Positions 22,813 to 33,469 of a stretch of 64,000 nucleotides of DNA are shown here, piece after piece. Where the stretch lies: positions 186,001-250,000 of the forward strand of contig JADLZK010009295.1 of assembly GCA_015847255.1 (NCBI GenBank), written 5' to 3'. Each line of letters begins with the position of its first letter. Position 1 is the first letter of the stretch. The DNA comes from Hyparrhenia diplandra. Lineage: Eukaryota > Streptophyta > Magnoliopsida > Poales > Poaceae. A program made the translations under genes and the position numbers. The notes under the pieces were generated by a model that was not told the DNA's origin, did not search any database, and worked only from the letters and a program-made list of their open reading frames with translations.

Positions 22813-23725
22813 AGTATCAATTCTCACTTGATCAATAAACTCATCTGAAGGCGTGCTGTCTGCGAACATTCAAGGTAGCCCATGGGCCTTGACACTATTG
22901 CTTTTTATTACAGCACCCAAGCTGAATATGTCAAACTTTCACGAGATTTCACATCTGTCAATGTATTACGGCGGCTGATAACCACTGCACACATGCAATG
23001 AATTTGTAATGAACATAGTTTGTTGGGTAGAAAAAGGGATTAGATAATTTCAGTAGAGGCATTTGACTTACAGAGTTCCATATGGACCAAGTGCAGTCCG
23101 TATTGTGTCTTGACCAAAGATCCCGGACAAACCAAAATCTGCAATCTTTGGAACCATATCCTTACTTAGCAATATGTTGTCAGGTTTTAGGTCAAAATGG
23201 TAAATAGGTTCTTCTAGATCCTTGTGCATATACTTTAGACCCTCACAAATCCCTTGATTATTTTGAACCGCATGTGCCAGTCAAGCTTGACTTCACAAGA
23301 CTCATCTATAGTAGTAAAGAAAAGAATATATTAATCAAATGAAATATGCAAGACAATATTCTTTGGAAGCATATTGAAAATGGAGCATGCAGCTGTACCA
23401 GAAAGATATTTTTGAAGACTCCCATTCTGCAAGTATTAAAAGCAGAGGGATGTATGCATCTCCTCAAGAAAAACCTTACTTCCATCCGGCTTGTTAAAAG
23501 GTATTTTCTCTATTTCATAACAATAGCCAAGAAACTTTACAATGTTTTGATGCTTAAGCTTCTTGAGGGTATCGAACTCATTTCGAAACTGTGTGTTGTC
23601 TAGATCGGCCCGACGAGGCTTCAACTTCTTCACAGCAACATCATGTCCATCTTTGGTGACTCCTGCAAAATATATGTTGTCAGTATTTGGTATAACTTGA
23701 CCCCTCATATTTGGTAAAGCATAAA

Positions 23726-23875
23726 AGTAGGTGTTTGGGTTTGTTTTGTTTGTTGTTACCACATCCTGAATATGATTACTGTCCACATTGATATAGTAAA
23801 AGTAGGTGTTTGGGTTTGTTTTGTTTGTTGTTACCGCATCCTGAATATGATTACTGTACACATTGATATAGTAAT
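23726..23875. repeat. 75-bp tandem duplication in kinase intron 1, copy A
   Basis: The unit agtaggtgtttgggtttg... through cattgatatagtaa occurs at 23726 and 23801 with two base differences. Copy B has one unit near 45930-46005. Confidence 0.85.
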
Positions 23876-24377
23876 AGTAATCTATAAAGATCTTTAAACG
23901 TGGTGACTTCCCGAGTCCTTTTCAAGCCCCCGGTTCCTTCTCACATACCGCTTTTCGTCCACAGTAACGGATTAATAACGGATTCCATGAACAGTACCAC
24001 CTGTTATGTCCATTAACACTATTTATCCACAAGTAACGGATCCCATGAGCAGCCCCACCCTTTTGTAAACAAGTACCCACCATTACGAACCATGCCCACC
24101 GTTACCCATCGCTGATCGCTGTACCAACCAACCCGTTACTGTACGCCATTTTTTCTCCCTTCGCGCGGGGTTCCAATCTAGTACCATATCATTTCAAAAC
24201 ACTACACAAATTTTGTTGGCCAGACATATTACTGTACGTAGTTAACAAACAAAATTGTGCATGCCCAAATCTTACCTTGTAAACAACTCCAAATGCTCCT
24301 TGACCAATTATACGCTCCTCCGAGAAGTCATCAGTAATTTCTCTTATGAATTGAAATGATACATCATCTGGCTCCAT

Positions 24378-25086
24378 AGTTATGTCCTGTAATTTCTGCT
24401 AGTACAGGTAAGTCAAGACCCCTTGGTGAGAAGATTATATTAAAACGACTGCTACGTTTTGTATACATAGAAAAAAAGAGCAAATTAAAGATGATTTGTG
24501 CTAGTACAAAGACCACCTTACTTCTGAATCACAGATTGAAGGACGAAATATGAAGCAAAGGCAGTGGGCAGAAGCACTGCAGATTCACGAGGTTGCAATG
24601 AACTGCTGCTGCGCCCGATCTAGGGATCCTTGATGGGAATGTAGACAGATCGAGCGCAACGGCAGAGGCTGCAGAAGAGATGTGAACTGGCTAGTAACGG
24701 ATCGGACAAGAGAGGCAAGAAATGGGGCGAGTTAGGCGTACCGTATGGCTCTGGAACGAAGAAGTGGAGACGACGCGCGCGGCTTGCTCCTAGCTGCTTT
24801 GCCTTGCCCTGGCCGGGACTGTATGGTAGAGAGCGAGGTTAGCTATGGAGACCGACTAGCCCGAGATGTGATGCCATATAATGGCACTAGGACAGTGCGC
24901 GGCAGGTGAGACCACATGGGCTGCCGCGCGCGGGCCAGTGTTCTGATCGATCTCGGTCGAGTGTCATAAATGCACTGTGTTGCTCGCCTCTTGATCGTGT
25001 ATAGTTACATAAAATTTGACACTGTAATATTAAATTTGGCACTGTACCATTTTTATTTATATGTAAAAATTGTTATCAAACCATGA
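24378..25086. other. 5' flank of receptor locus copy A
   Basis: No gene. It shares sequence with 46466-46805 and 47456-47500, so it is the ancestral promoter and 5' flank before copy B received a 650-bp GC-rich insertion. It includes tatggagaccg-rich sequence to about 24870 and AT-rich sequence after 24960. Confidence 0.5.
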
Positions 25087-25822
25087 TCTAAGAGCAACTT
25101 TAACAGCGCCCAAAAGAATTAGTCCGAATAACCATGAGTTTGGCAACTCCCAAACCATTATTGGAATGGAAAAACATTAATCTCTAACCGTATCCAATAA
25201 ATGACTTCCAATAATCAAATTTGGGCCCACCTAGAACAATTAATTGGCCCGGTAGTTGATGTGCCATGTGCGCCGCGACTCCCTCCCCCGCGACTCCTTA
25301 TTCGCGCGACGAAGGGCGCCGCCATATCGCCCGGCACGGGTAGCTGTCAAGACCGCGATGGTGCGCGGCGGAGGTTCCTCCGGAGATCACTTCGACGAGC
25401 GACCTCGCGACGTCGGGCATAACGTTGTTGCAGAGACGGAGATCATGGAGTTCCGGTGATGATGTCGCTGAGCGGCATCACGTCGAACACCTCCCCGGCC
25501 TCGTGCAAGCGGCCGGCAAGCGGGCTCCCCGATACCTCGACGACAATTGCAGAGGGGTGGCGCGCAGAAACCTTGGCGGGCGCGCGAAGGTGCGCGTGAA
25601 ACTTCCCTCTCGCGCGAACGAGATGGGCGTGGAGATTGGAGCGCCGAGGAGTGCGGAGATATGGGTATTTGGAGGCCATTTGTTTTGGAGTTGCCCAAAG
25701 ATTGGGATCTCATTTTGGGTACTATTGGAGGAGACTTTTTCTCCTTTTTTATAAAAAAAAAAAAAAAAAAAAAAAAGGATTGGGACTTGTTTTTGGGCAC
25801 GGTTGGAGATGATCTAACTAGG
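25087..25822. mobile_element. Mutator-like element with GC-rich cargo (Pack-MULE-like)
   Basis: The left end ctaagagcaactttaacag-cgcccaaaag and the complement of the right end (tagttagatcatctccaac-cgtgcccaaaa) are imperfect inverted repeats. The ends are AT-rich and the core, about 25250-25640, is strongly GC-rich with frames on both strands but no recognisable domain. It contains a 24-A run near 25752. The structure fits a non-autonomous Mutator-like element with captured host sequence. Confidence 0.5.
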
Positions 25823-25925
25823 CTCAAAAGATTCGTCTCACAAAGTATATCTAAACTGTGTAGTTAGTTATTTCGTTTATCTACATTTGATACTCCATGC
25901 ACGAGACAAAAGATTTGATGTGACA
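25823..25925 (-). mobile_element. Fragment of a Tourist-like MITE
   Basis: The segment aggctcaaaagattcgtctc is the complement of gagacgaatcttttgagcct inside the complete MITE at 48434-48689, and the following bases continue the similarity. The outer end is lost next to the Mutator-like element. Confidence 0.55.
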
Positions 25926-25934
25926 CATTAATAA

Positions 25935-26746
25935 GTATAACAGTGGGACCATTACGCTTGACGAGCTCAAACATGGGTTGGCAAAGCATCGATCCAAGTT
26001 GTCAGACAGTGAAATGGAGAAACTAATGGAAGCACTGAGTTAATAAAGAACAATTTCTTTATTAAAAAAATTGTGATTGCATTCAAAGTGAAGAGGTAAT
26101 CTGAAAACATCACTTTTGAAATGTTTTATATAATTCCAGGCTGATGCTGATGGCAACGGGTTAATTAACTATGACGAATTCGTCACCGCAACAGTGCATA
26201 TGAACAGACTGGATAGAGAAGAGCACCTTTACACAGCATTTCAGTATTTCGACAATGGTACATCCGATACCTGAATTCTGGATGACATATATCCTATATA
26301 TAAACACTTATAATTCATTTATCTCACACAGGTACTCCGTACATTACTAAAGAAAGAGCTTGAGCACGCCTTGAAGGAGCAAGGGTTGTATGAGGCCGAT
26401 AAAATCAAAGAGGTCATCTCAGATGCCGACTCTGACAATGCAAGGAACAAACATTACATAAATATATTTAGCTGACATAATGAACTATAGAGACCATAGC
26501 ATCATATCAACTTGCGAGGTGGCGGTGTTACAAAAATAGAATCCAATAAATCAATGAATAAATTGTCATGATTAATTGTTCCTCGTACTGAGCGTATGTC
26601 TTTTTAGTTTCTTATTGAATCAAAATACTTAGTTTTACTTTTGCACGTGTAGGATGGAAGGGTAGATTATTCACAGTTTGTGGCGATGATGAGGAAAGTG
26701 ACATGCCGAGCCAATGAACAAGAAGAGGCGAGATGTAGTCCTATAG
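25935..26746 (+). pseudogene. Broken copy 2 of the CDPK 3' region
   Basis: Homologous to 13290-14084. Exon 1 and the start of exon 2 are missing. The exon 2 donor reads CTGAGT instead of GTGAGT, exon 3 lacks its end and donor (gacaatggtacatcc), exon 4 begins with extra bases (ggtactccgtacatt) and an extra A (aaagaaagagc), and exon 5 has lost bases near 26698-26706. The EF-hand motif DADGNGLINYDEF is still readable. Dead gene. Confidence 0.85.
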
Positions 26747-27435
26747 TGAAGCAGCCAGTGTGTAATGTGTATAGCAGCTCAAAACAAGCAAATTTGTACA
26801 TCTATCCACAAATCCAAAATGGAGTTACTTATGCGAATGAGTTCATGGATGGTTGTGTACATACTACATTGTGCAATTGATTTCAGGGGATTTGAATATT
26901 ATGCATACTTAGAAATTGAGAAAGACATGGATGAGTGCATGATGCATGCTAATCAGTCCGGAAGTCCTGAACAAAACGGAAGCTTGATGCACTACTGCTA
27001 GAGACAGAACAATAGGATGGTGATTCAACAAGTGCATATTTCAGAAGACTACAGCTGACATCTATTATTCTCATTGTCCTTGCAGAAACACAGACGACAC
27101 ATTTGAATGAACAGCATGCAACAAGATCTACTGATAAGGTAACAGTATGACAGAACACACAATGATGTCAATTTATCAATAAAGTTGAGAAAATCAGAAT
27201 GGTCTAGACAGATAAAAATCATCACAATATACAATGCGGGAATGTTTCTCTACATAAAAAAGTAGCTATTGCATTGAGCACTTCCACAGATTGTACAAGG
27301 AACATCATGATACCACTGGCAAAAAGAATGGTCACAGGGAAGAGGTTCTGAGTTCGGTTATTTCACTGTTTCTTGCATGTGGCAAACTGAATAAAAATAT
27401 GGAACAAAGGGAAGCTCGTTCTTACCTAGGAGAGT
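26747..27435. other. Intergenic flank of module 2
   Basis: No gene. Collinear with 14085-14746. The downstream boundary is the last exon of the small membrane-protein gene. Confidence 0.5.
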
Positions 27436-28216
27436 TCAGTTATTAGCTTCAAGAGAACCCTTCGCTTGCAGAGCTTCAAGTTCCCTTTGGCGGCGTTCTC
27501 TCTATATAGTTGAACACAAAGTTAAATGGCTGAAATTATAACATGCATATATCAAATCAAGAAACAAGTACACAGATGAACAAAGGTGTCCGCAAAATGG
27601 TACTGTTCTGAATTCTGATACAAACATCACAAAAACTCCTGAAGTATGATCCTTGAAATCTACAGAGCTTTAGTTTCCAATAACATGCAAACTATGGGTA
27701 GCATCATTTTCATCCCAAGCTAGGCATTTCAGCAAACGGTTGGTGACACACATTTGCAACTGGAAACAGAACACAAGACCACAAATCCAATTAAATCAAC
27801 AAAAATATTCTTTGTACGCAATTAAGAAACGCAGGTTAATGTCAATCCTAATCCAGGGACATGGCTACAAAGGAACAGCCACCTGGCCACAAAGACATTC
27901 CTTCAAACAGCTGACGTACACGCCCCCAGACAACATCGATCAGCAAGTGCTCCAACTAAAGCCGTGGCGAGAGAATCAGTATTGCGACTAGTAAAGTAAA
28001 GGAGGATTAATTAAAGGCTAAAGCCTGAAGCACTGAGCTCTGCGATGGGGAGGGTGAGGACGGAGGAGAAAAGGGTGGGGGCTCGTCTGGTACCCTTCGT
28101 TCCCAGTAGGGGTGGAAGCAGACGAAGTCGTAGACGGGACTGATGGTGTTGAAGAGCGCGAGGTTGACGCCCATGAACACCAGCAGCCCCGTCATCGGGC
28201 GCGCTCGGTGCGGCAT
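27436..28216 (-). CDS. Small single-helix membrane protein, intact copy (62 residues)
   Basis: Exon 1 is 28094-28216 and exon 2 is 27436-27501, joined by a GT-AG intron of 592 bp in phase 0. The product starts MPHRARPMTG, has one hydrophobic helix (LLVFMGVNLALF, residues 11-22), then PVYDFVCFHPYWERR and a basic, charged tail (RERRQRELEALQAKGS). The hydrophobic helix next to an Arg-rich tail suggests an anchored small protein; I do not recognise a characterised family and assign no function. Of four copies in the window only this one keeps both exons in frame: copies 3 and 4 lack one base before VYDF and copy 1 lacks the start. A GC-rich 5' flank with GGCCCA-like motifs is shared by copies 2-4. 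Start choice: first ATG of the conserved frame. Confidence 0.6.
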
Positions 28217-28939
28217 CTCGCTCTCTCCCTCCTCGCCCTTCGTCGGGCCGAGACCACCAGACAGACGGCTCGTCAAAGCAAGGCGCGGTGAACGGCTCGA
28301 GGACCGGGCCCGCACACGAGGCGGCGGCGGCGGCGCGCGGACGGTCGGCCGCTATTTTCCCCACGCGCTCAGGTCGCAGGCGCAGGCATAGCCGCCAGGG
28401 CCAGACAGAGGTTCGTTTTGGGCTTCGCAGAACTGCCAAAACGTGGGCCAGGCCAGCGTTACGCTGCTGGCCCATCTCGGACTCGATTAACAGGCCGAGT
28501 GCTCATTCGCACGGATGCCCACCCACTCCACCTGTGCAGCCCTACTCGGCACTTCTGTTCTTTTATTAATTTTGCTCAAAGGAAAATTCTGTTCTTTTAA
28601 TTGGCCAGGATGCTAGATTGCTATTTTTATTTTTATTTTTCGGAATTTCTATCCATCTATCGGCTGTTATTCTGTCTCTTAATCAATCAGTTTTTTTTTT
28701 TTTTTTGTGGCTGTGATCTTGTTGAGATTGAATTCGTGCTAATTTTTAGTGCGTGTCTGCGTAATGGGCTTGTTTTACCATGCATATTAGCACCTACTTG
28801 GATTCAGGGAAAGGGAAAAGGAATTATAAATAGAAAATGGCAACCGGGCTCAATTCTCCCTCTACCTGTGCTGCACCCCACATCCACGGCCCACTCCTCT
28901 CTCTTCCCTTCTCCCCCTTCCAGTCTTGGGCCGACCCGC
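28217..28939. other. 5' flank of the small gene and a repeated AT-rich segment
   Basis: GC-rich to about 28500 (probable promoter and 5' UTR), then a stretch from about 28590 (ttggccaggatgctagattgc) repeated at 52700-52855 and partly at 34480-34540. From 28800 there is CT-rich sequence ending in gggccgacccgcttgac, fused to the truncated CDPK copy 3. No gene. Confidence 0.5.
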
Positions 28940-29707
28940 TTGACGAGGATAACAGTGGGACCATTATAAATAGATCACAGGGCTGAAGGAGATGTTCAAG
29001 AACATTGACAGTGAAATGGAGAAACTAATGGAAGCAGTGAGTTAACATAGAACTTTTTTTTTAATTAAGATTGCATTCAAAGTGAAGAGGTAATCTGAAA
29101 ACATCACGTTTGAAATGTTCGTCACCGCAACAGTGCATATGAACAAACTGGATAGAGAAGAGCACCTTTACACAGCATTTCAGTATTTCGACAAGGACAA
29201 CAGTGGGTAAGTTGAAGCTTAAAATGGTACAGCCGATACCTGAATTCTGGATGACATATATCCTATATAAGAACACTTATGATTCATTTATCTCACACAG
29301 GTACATTAAGAAGAGCTTGAGCACGCCTTGAAGGAGCAAGGGTTGTATGATGCGGACAAAATCAAGGAGGTCATCTCAGATGCCGACTCTGACAATGTAA
29401 TGAACAAACATTACGTAAATTTTAGTTGACATAATAAACTTTAGAAACCGCAGCATCATATCAACTTGTGAGGCTGAGGTGTTACAGAAATAGAATACAC
29501 TACATCAAATGACTAACTTGTCACAAGTAATTGTTCATCGTACAGAGTGTATGCATTTTTAGTTTCTTAAAGTCAGAAGACTTAAGTTTACTTTTGCACA
29601 TGTAGGATGGAAGGATAGATTATTCAGAGTTTGTGGCGATGATGAGGAAAGGGACAGCAGGTGCCGAGCCAATGAACAAGAAGAGGCGAGATGTAGTCCT
29701 CTGGTGA
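28940..29707 (+). pseudogene. Broken copy 3 of the CDPK 3' region
   Basis: The start is a scrambled piece of exon 2 in which EF-hand 1 sequence (gataacagtgggaccatta) precedes atcacagggctg, the reverse of the order in the other copies. Its central part is deleted. Exon 3 begins internally (gttcgtcaccgcaaca), exon 4 has lost bases after gtacatta, and the stop of exon 5 is changed from TAG to TGG so it would end two codons later. Dead gene. Confidence 0.85.
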
Positions 29708-30519
29708 AGCAGCGAGTGTGTAATGTGTATAGCAGCTCAAAACAAGCAAATTTGTACATCTATCCACAAAAGCAATGGAGTTACTTTTGCGAATGAGTTC
29801 ATGGATGGTTGTGTACACTGTGCAATTGAATACTATGCATACTTAAAAACTGAGAAAGACATGGACGAGTGCATGATGCATGCTAATCAGTCTGGAACTC
29901 CTGAACCGAACGGAAGCTTGATGTACTAGTGCAAGAGACAGAATAATAGGATGGTGATAAAGCAAGTGCATATTTCAGAAGACTACAGCTGGCATCTATT
30001 ATTCTCATTGTCCTTGCACAAAAACAGACGACATATTTGAATGAACAGCATGCAGCAAGATCTACTGATAAGGTAACAATATGACAGAACATACAATGAT
30101 GTCAACTTATCAATAAAGTTGAGAAAATCAGAATGGTCCAGACAGATAAAAAATCATCACGAGATACAATGCGGGAATGTTTCTCTACATTATAAAGTAG
30201 CTATTGCATTGAGCAAAAAGATCTACTGATATAGTAACACTATGACAGAGAATTAGAATGGTCTAGAGTCTAGACAGATAAAAATCATCACAAGATACAA
30301 TGCAGGAACATTTCTCTACACAAAAAGGGTATTGAGCACTTCCACAGTTTGTATAAGGAACATCATGATACTTGAGACAACCACTGGCAAAAAGAATGGT
30401 CTATATGGTCACGGGGAAGAGGTTCTGAGTTCAGTTATTTCACAAGAACATGTTTCTTGCATATGGCAAACTGAATAAAAATACGGAACAAAGGGAAGCT
30501 CGTTCTTACCTAGGAGAGT
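29708..30519. other. Intergenic flank of module 3
   Basis: No gene. It corresponds to 14085-14746, with an internal partial duplication around 30200-30330 (agatctactgat, gacagataaaaatcatcac, acaatgc.ggaa.. recur). Confidence 0.5.
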
Positions 30520-31326
30520 TTAGTTACTAGTTTCAAGAGAACCCTTTGCTTGCAGAGCTTCAAGTTCCCTTCGGCGGCATTCTCTCTATATAGTTGAACA
30601 CAATGTGAAATGACTGAAATTATAACATGCATATATCAAATCATGAAATATGTCCACAGATGTACAAAGGTGTCCACAAAATGGTACTGTTCTGAATTCT
30701 GATACAAACATCACAAGAACTCCTGAAGTATGATCCTTGAAATCTACAGAGTTATAGTTTCCAATCACATGCAAACTATGGATAGCATCATTTTCATCCC
30801 AAGCTAGCATTTCACCAAGCAGTTGGTGACATACATTTGCAACTGGGAACGGAACATAAGACCACAAATCCAGTTAAATCAACACAAACATTCTTTGTAT
30901 GCAATTAAGAAACGCAGGTTAATGTTAATCCTAATCCAGGGAAATGACTGCAAAGGCACAGCCCCCTGGCCACACAGACGTTCCTGCAAACAGCTGACGC
31001 ACACGCCCGCAGATAACATCGATCAGCAAGTGCGTCCAACTAAAGCCGTGACAGCAAGCATTGCTCGGCGGCGAGAGCGTCGGTATTGCGAATTTGCGAC
31101 TAGTAAAGTAAACGAGGATTAATTAAAGGCTAAAGCCTCAAGCACTGAGCTCTGCGATGGGAAGGGTGAGGAAGGAGGAGAAGGGGTGGGGGCTCGTCTG
31201 GTACCCTTCGTTCCCAGTAGGGGTGGAAGCAGACGAAGTCGTAGACGGACTGATGGTGTTGAAGAGCGCGAGGTTGACGCCCATGAACACCAGCAGCCCC
31301 GTCATCGGGCGCGCTCGGTGCGGCAT
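30520..31326 (-). pseudogene. Copy 3 of the small membrane-protein gene, frameshifted
   Basis: Exon 1 is 31205-31326 and exon 2 is 30520-30585. Exon 1 is 122 bases instead of 123: one G is missing in gacggactg (gacgggactg in the intact copy), so the frame is lost after NTISP. The missing base is also missing in copy 4. Start codon, helix and exon 2 (ending in TAA instead of TGA) are otherwise preserved. Confidence 0.7.
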
Positions 31327-32080
31327 CTCGCTCTCCCTCCCTCCCTCCTCGCCCTTCGTCGGCTCTACAAGGAAAGGCGCGGCGAACGCCTCGAGGACCG
31401 GACTCGCACACGAGGCGGCGGCGGCGGCGGCGGCGGGGGGAGCGCGGACGGTCCTGGCGCTGGGGCTGGGCACCGTCGCACGGCGGAGCGAGAAGGGCGG
31501 CGGGCCGATGAGTCCTGGCTGGGCTCGGGCTGGCTCGCACAGATCCGTAATAGCGTGGTGGGGCCGCCGCCACAGGTAGCCGCCGGCAATACTGCGTGAG
31601 CACGCCCACTATTCCCCTGGCGCTCAGGTCGCAGGCATAGCCGCCAGAGCGAGGTTGAGGAGGAATGCTGTTTATTGTTTTGGGCTTCCCATAACTGCCA
31701 AAACATGGGCCAAGACAGCGTCAGGCTGCTGGCCCATGTCGGACTCGCTCAACAGGCACGGAAGCCCACTCCTCCTGTGCAGTCCTGCTCGGCACTTCTG
31801 TTTTTTATTATTAACTAAAGAAATATCGCGTGGCCAGAACGGAAATATAATCTTTTTATACAGTGATCATGTGAATAATGGTTTTACATTCGTATTGTGT
31901 TTAGTCCAATCTTACATCACATAAATCTAAGGCCTATAATAAATTCAGATGAATTAAAGGATCCTAGCGTTGAAGCAGCGAGCACACACTCCATTCACTC
32001 TTTAGTTTTTGGTAACATATTCTATGAAAACCAGGTTCGTGTGCAAACTATAAAACTCTAATCAAGACCATATGATTTGG
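31327..32080. other. 5' flank of copy 3 and AT-rich spacer
   Basis: GC-rich to about 31640, homologous to the flanks of copies 2 and 4 with extra sequence at 31430-31610. From 31800 it is AT-rich without recognisable features. Confidence 0.45.
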
Positions 32081-32187
32081 ATCCAACGTCGGGATTTTTT
32101 GCACTTAAACCCCTCACCCAACCCATTGTAATCGATTAGTAAAGTTAATGGTGAAAGGGTTTAAGTGCAAAACACCGGACGTTGGAT
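32081..32187. repeat. Foldback inverted repeat
   Basis: The arms atccaacgtcgg...gcacttaaaccc at 32081-32112 and gggtttaagtgcaaaacacc-ggacgttggat at 32157-32187 are complementary, with a loop of about 45 bases. Transcribed, it would form a long hairpin. No target duplication or coding sequence was seen. Confidence 0.7.
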
Positions 32188-32639
32188 TTAGCATTGGCGT
32201 GTATGTTGTACAGTATGTGTGTAGAGTGGGCATGCGTATGTATAAGCGAGATATTACAACCGTATCTAGACAATTAAAAAATATCTAAAAATAAATATTA
32301 AATATTCTCAAAAATATATATATATCTAAAAATAAATTTGTTGCCATGCTGCGCTGCTCAATTGATGAAGTACTCGATATCAAAAACAAAGAACAAAAAG
32401 ATCAGCCAATCATGGTCACGGAAGGAATTCCTAGCGCCTTTAAGTGGGCCATCTTTCAAGCGGCCGTCCCAACTCTCAAGCCTTCAACCGTGATTACGCG
32501 AAATAGAATAGAAATTTATTCATGATTTGACACAACCGTATCTCATGCGCATGGTGCTTTTTTTTAAGATGTAGAAAAAAAGATTTCGTGTGTAATGATT
32601 TTATTATTTTTTGCACTTTTTTTTTTTTTCTTGTGCTAA
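32188..32639. other. AT-rich intergenic, no gene seen
   Basis: It contains repeated atatctaaaaataaat units at 32280-32340 and a T-rich run at 32615. No coding or RNA signal. Confidence 0.45.
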
Positions 32640-33130
32640 TTATCACGTCCCATACATGGTCCATCCAGCCCATCTTTGGCCCATCTTGCTGGATCTATCG
32701 AGCACCATCCGATTGTGTATGAACGCTTCAGATGAATCCTGTGAAAATGAGGCAAACCCTAGGAATATAAAACGCTAGCCTCATTGACGAACGGCCCGTC
32801 TTCCTCTGCTGCCGTCGCCACTCAGATTCTCCCTCCCCACGCAGCCGCCGCTCTCGCTATCGCTCTCAGACTCGATCCGGGAACCCAGCCTCACTCTCTT
32901 TTTCTCTCTCGCGGATCCGACCGTCGCGTTGTGGATCCGGCGGTTGGTGTCGCGGATGGCCACAGCGACCCGCTCCAGCTCATCTTTTGAAGCGCGATGG
33001 TGAGGCCGAGGCCGCGTTCGCGTCCTTGCACTTGGTCACGTCCCTTCGTGTCGGCGGAGCGGTCTCTGCCGCCACTTCAGCTACGGGCACGGCGAGTCCT
33101 TTCTCCGGGCAATGGAATTGATATCTTGCT
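32640..33130 (+). pseudogene. Orphan 5' end of a gene with ribosomal-protein-type promoter
   Basis: In order: GGCCCA-type elements (agcccatctttggcccatct, 32668-32690), a telo-box-like aaaccctag (32754), a TATA-like atataaaa (32764), a pyrimidine-rich GC-rich leader, and an ATG at 32997 followed at once by GTGAGG. Site II plus telo-box promoters and an intron right after the start codon are common in plant ribosomal protein genes. I find no second exon with ribosomal-protein similarity downstream, so this looks like a detached 5' fragment. Promoter identity is inference. Confidence 0.4.
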
Positions 33131-33469
33131 TTTGCTCTCTAGGGCCGTGTATTCAATATATATGTATATGGACGATGGATTTGAGTATGTATTTGGAAGT
33201 TTTTTTTGCCCTCTCGGTTTCCCAACTCTGTTTTGGATTTAGAGCTCTTTTACGTATCCTATACAGCCTGCGATGCATTGAAGGCAGAGTTTTTTTTTTT
33301 TTTTGCCTCCGTAGGTTCTTCTTCCCTTCTCTCTGTCCTACACTCTTGAAAATTTTGTGTTTGTATTTGCAACGGACTCAGTCGAGGTGAGCAGGCAGGA
33401 AGAGGCGGACAGAAAAGAGGTTTGAGGCTGGGCCTAACTGAGTCAATTTTGTTGGCAGACAGAAATTCT
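33131..33469. other. Probable intron-like continuation of the orphan 5' end, no coding sequence
   Basis: T-rich tracts near 33200 and 33290, and tctctag at about 33140, which could be an acceptor. No conserved exon recognised. Confidence 0.35.

Larger units (their letters stand above)
22460..24377 (-). pseudogene. Protein kinase part of receptor locus copy A (nonsense-mutated)
   Basis: Exons on the minus strand: 24276-24377, 23399-23662, 23072-23305, about 22829-22983 and 22460-22651. The first encodes MEPDDVSFQFIREITDDFSE and the glycine loop GQGAFGVVYK. Others carry VAVKKL, YHFDLKPDN, KIADFGLS, the PPEYID region and a C-lobe ending QKRPDIVKITEKL. Family: plant receptor-like/Pelle kinase, apparently without extracellular or membrane parts. 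Lesions are a 1-base loss at the exon 2 acceptor, TAA at 23436-23438, a 1-base loss in exon 3 (about 23252), and TAA at 22966-22968 and TGA at 22939-22941 in exon 4. The last exon ends AAG|GTAATT in phase 0, splice-compatible with the NB-ARC exon at 21776. Confidence 0.8.
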
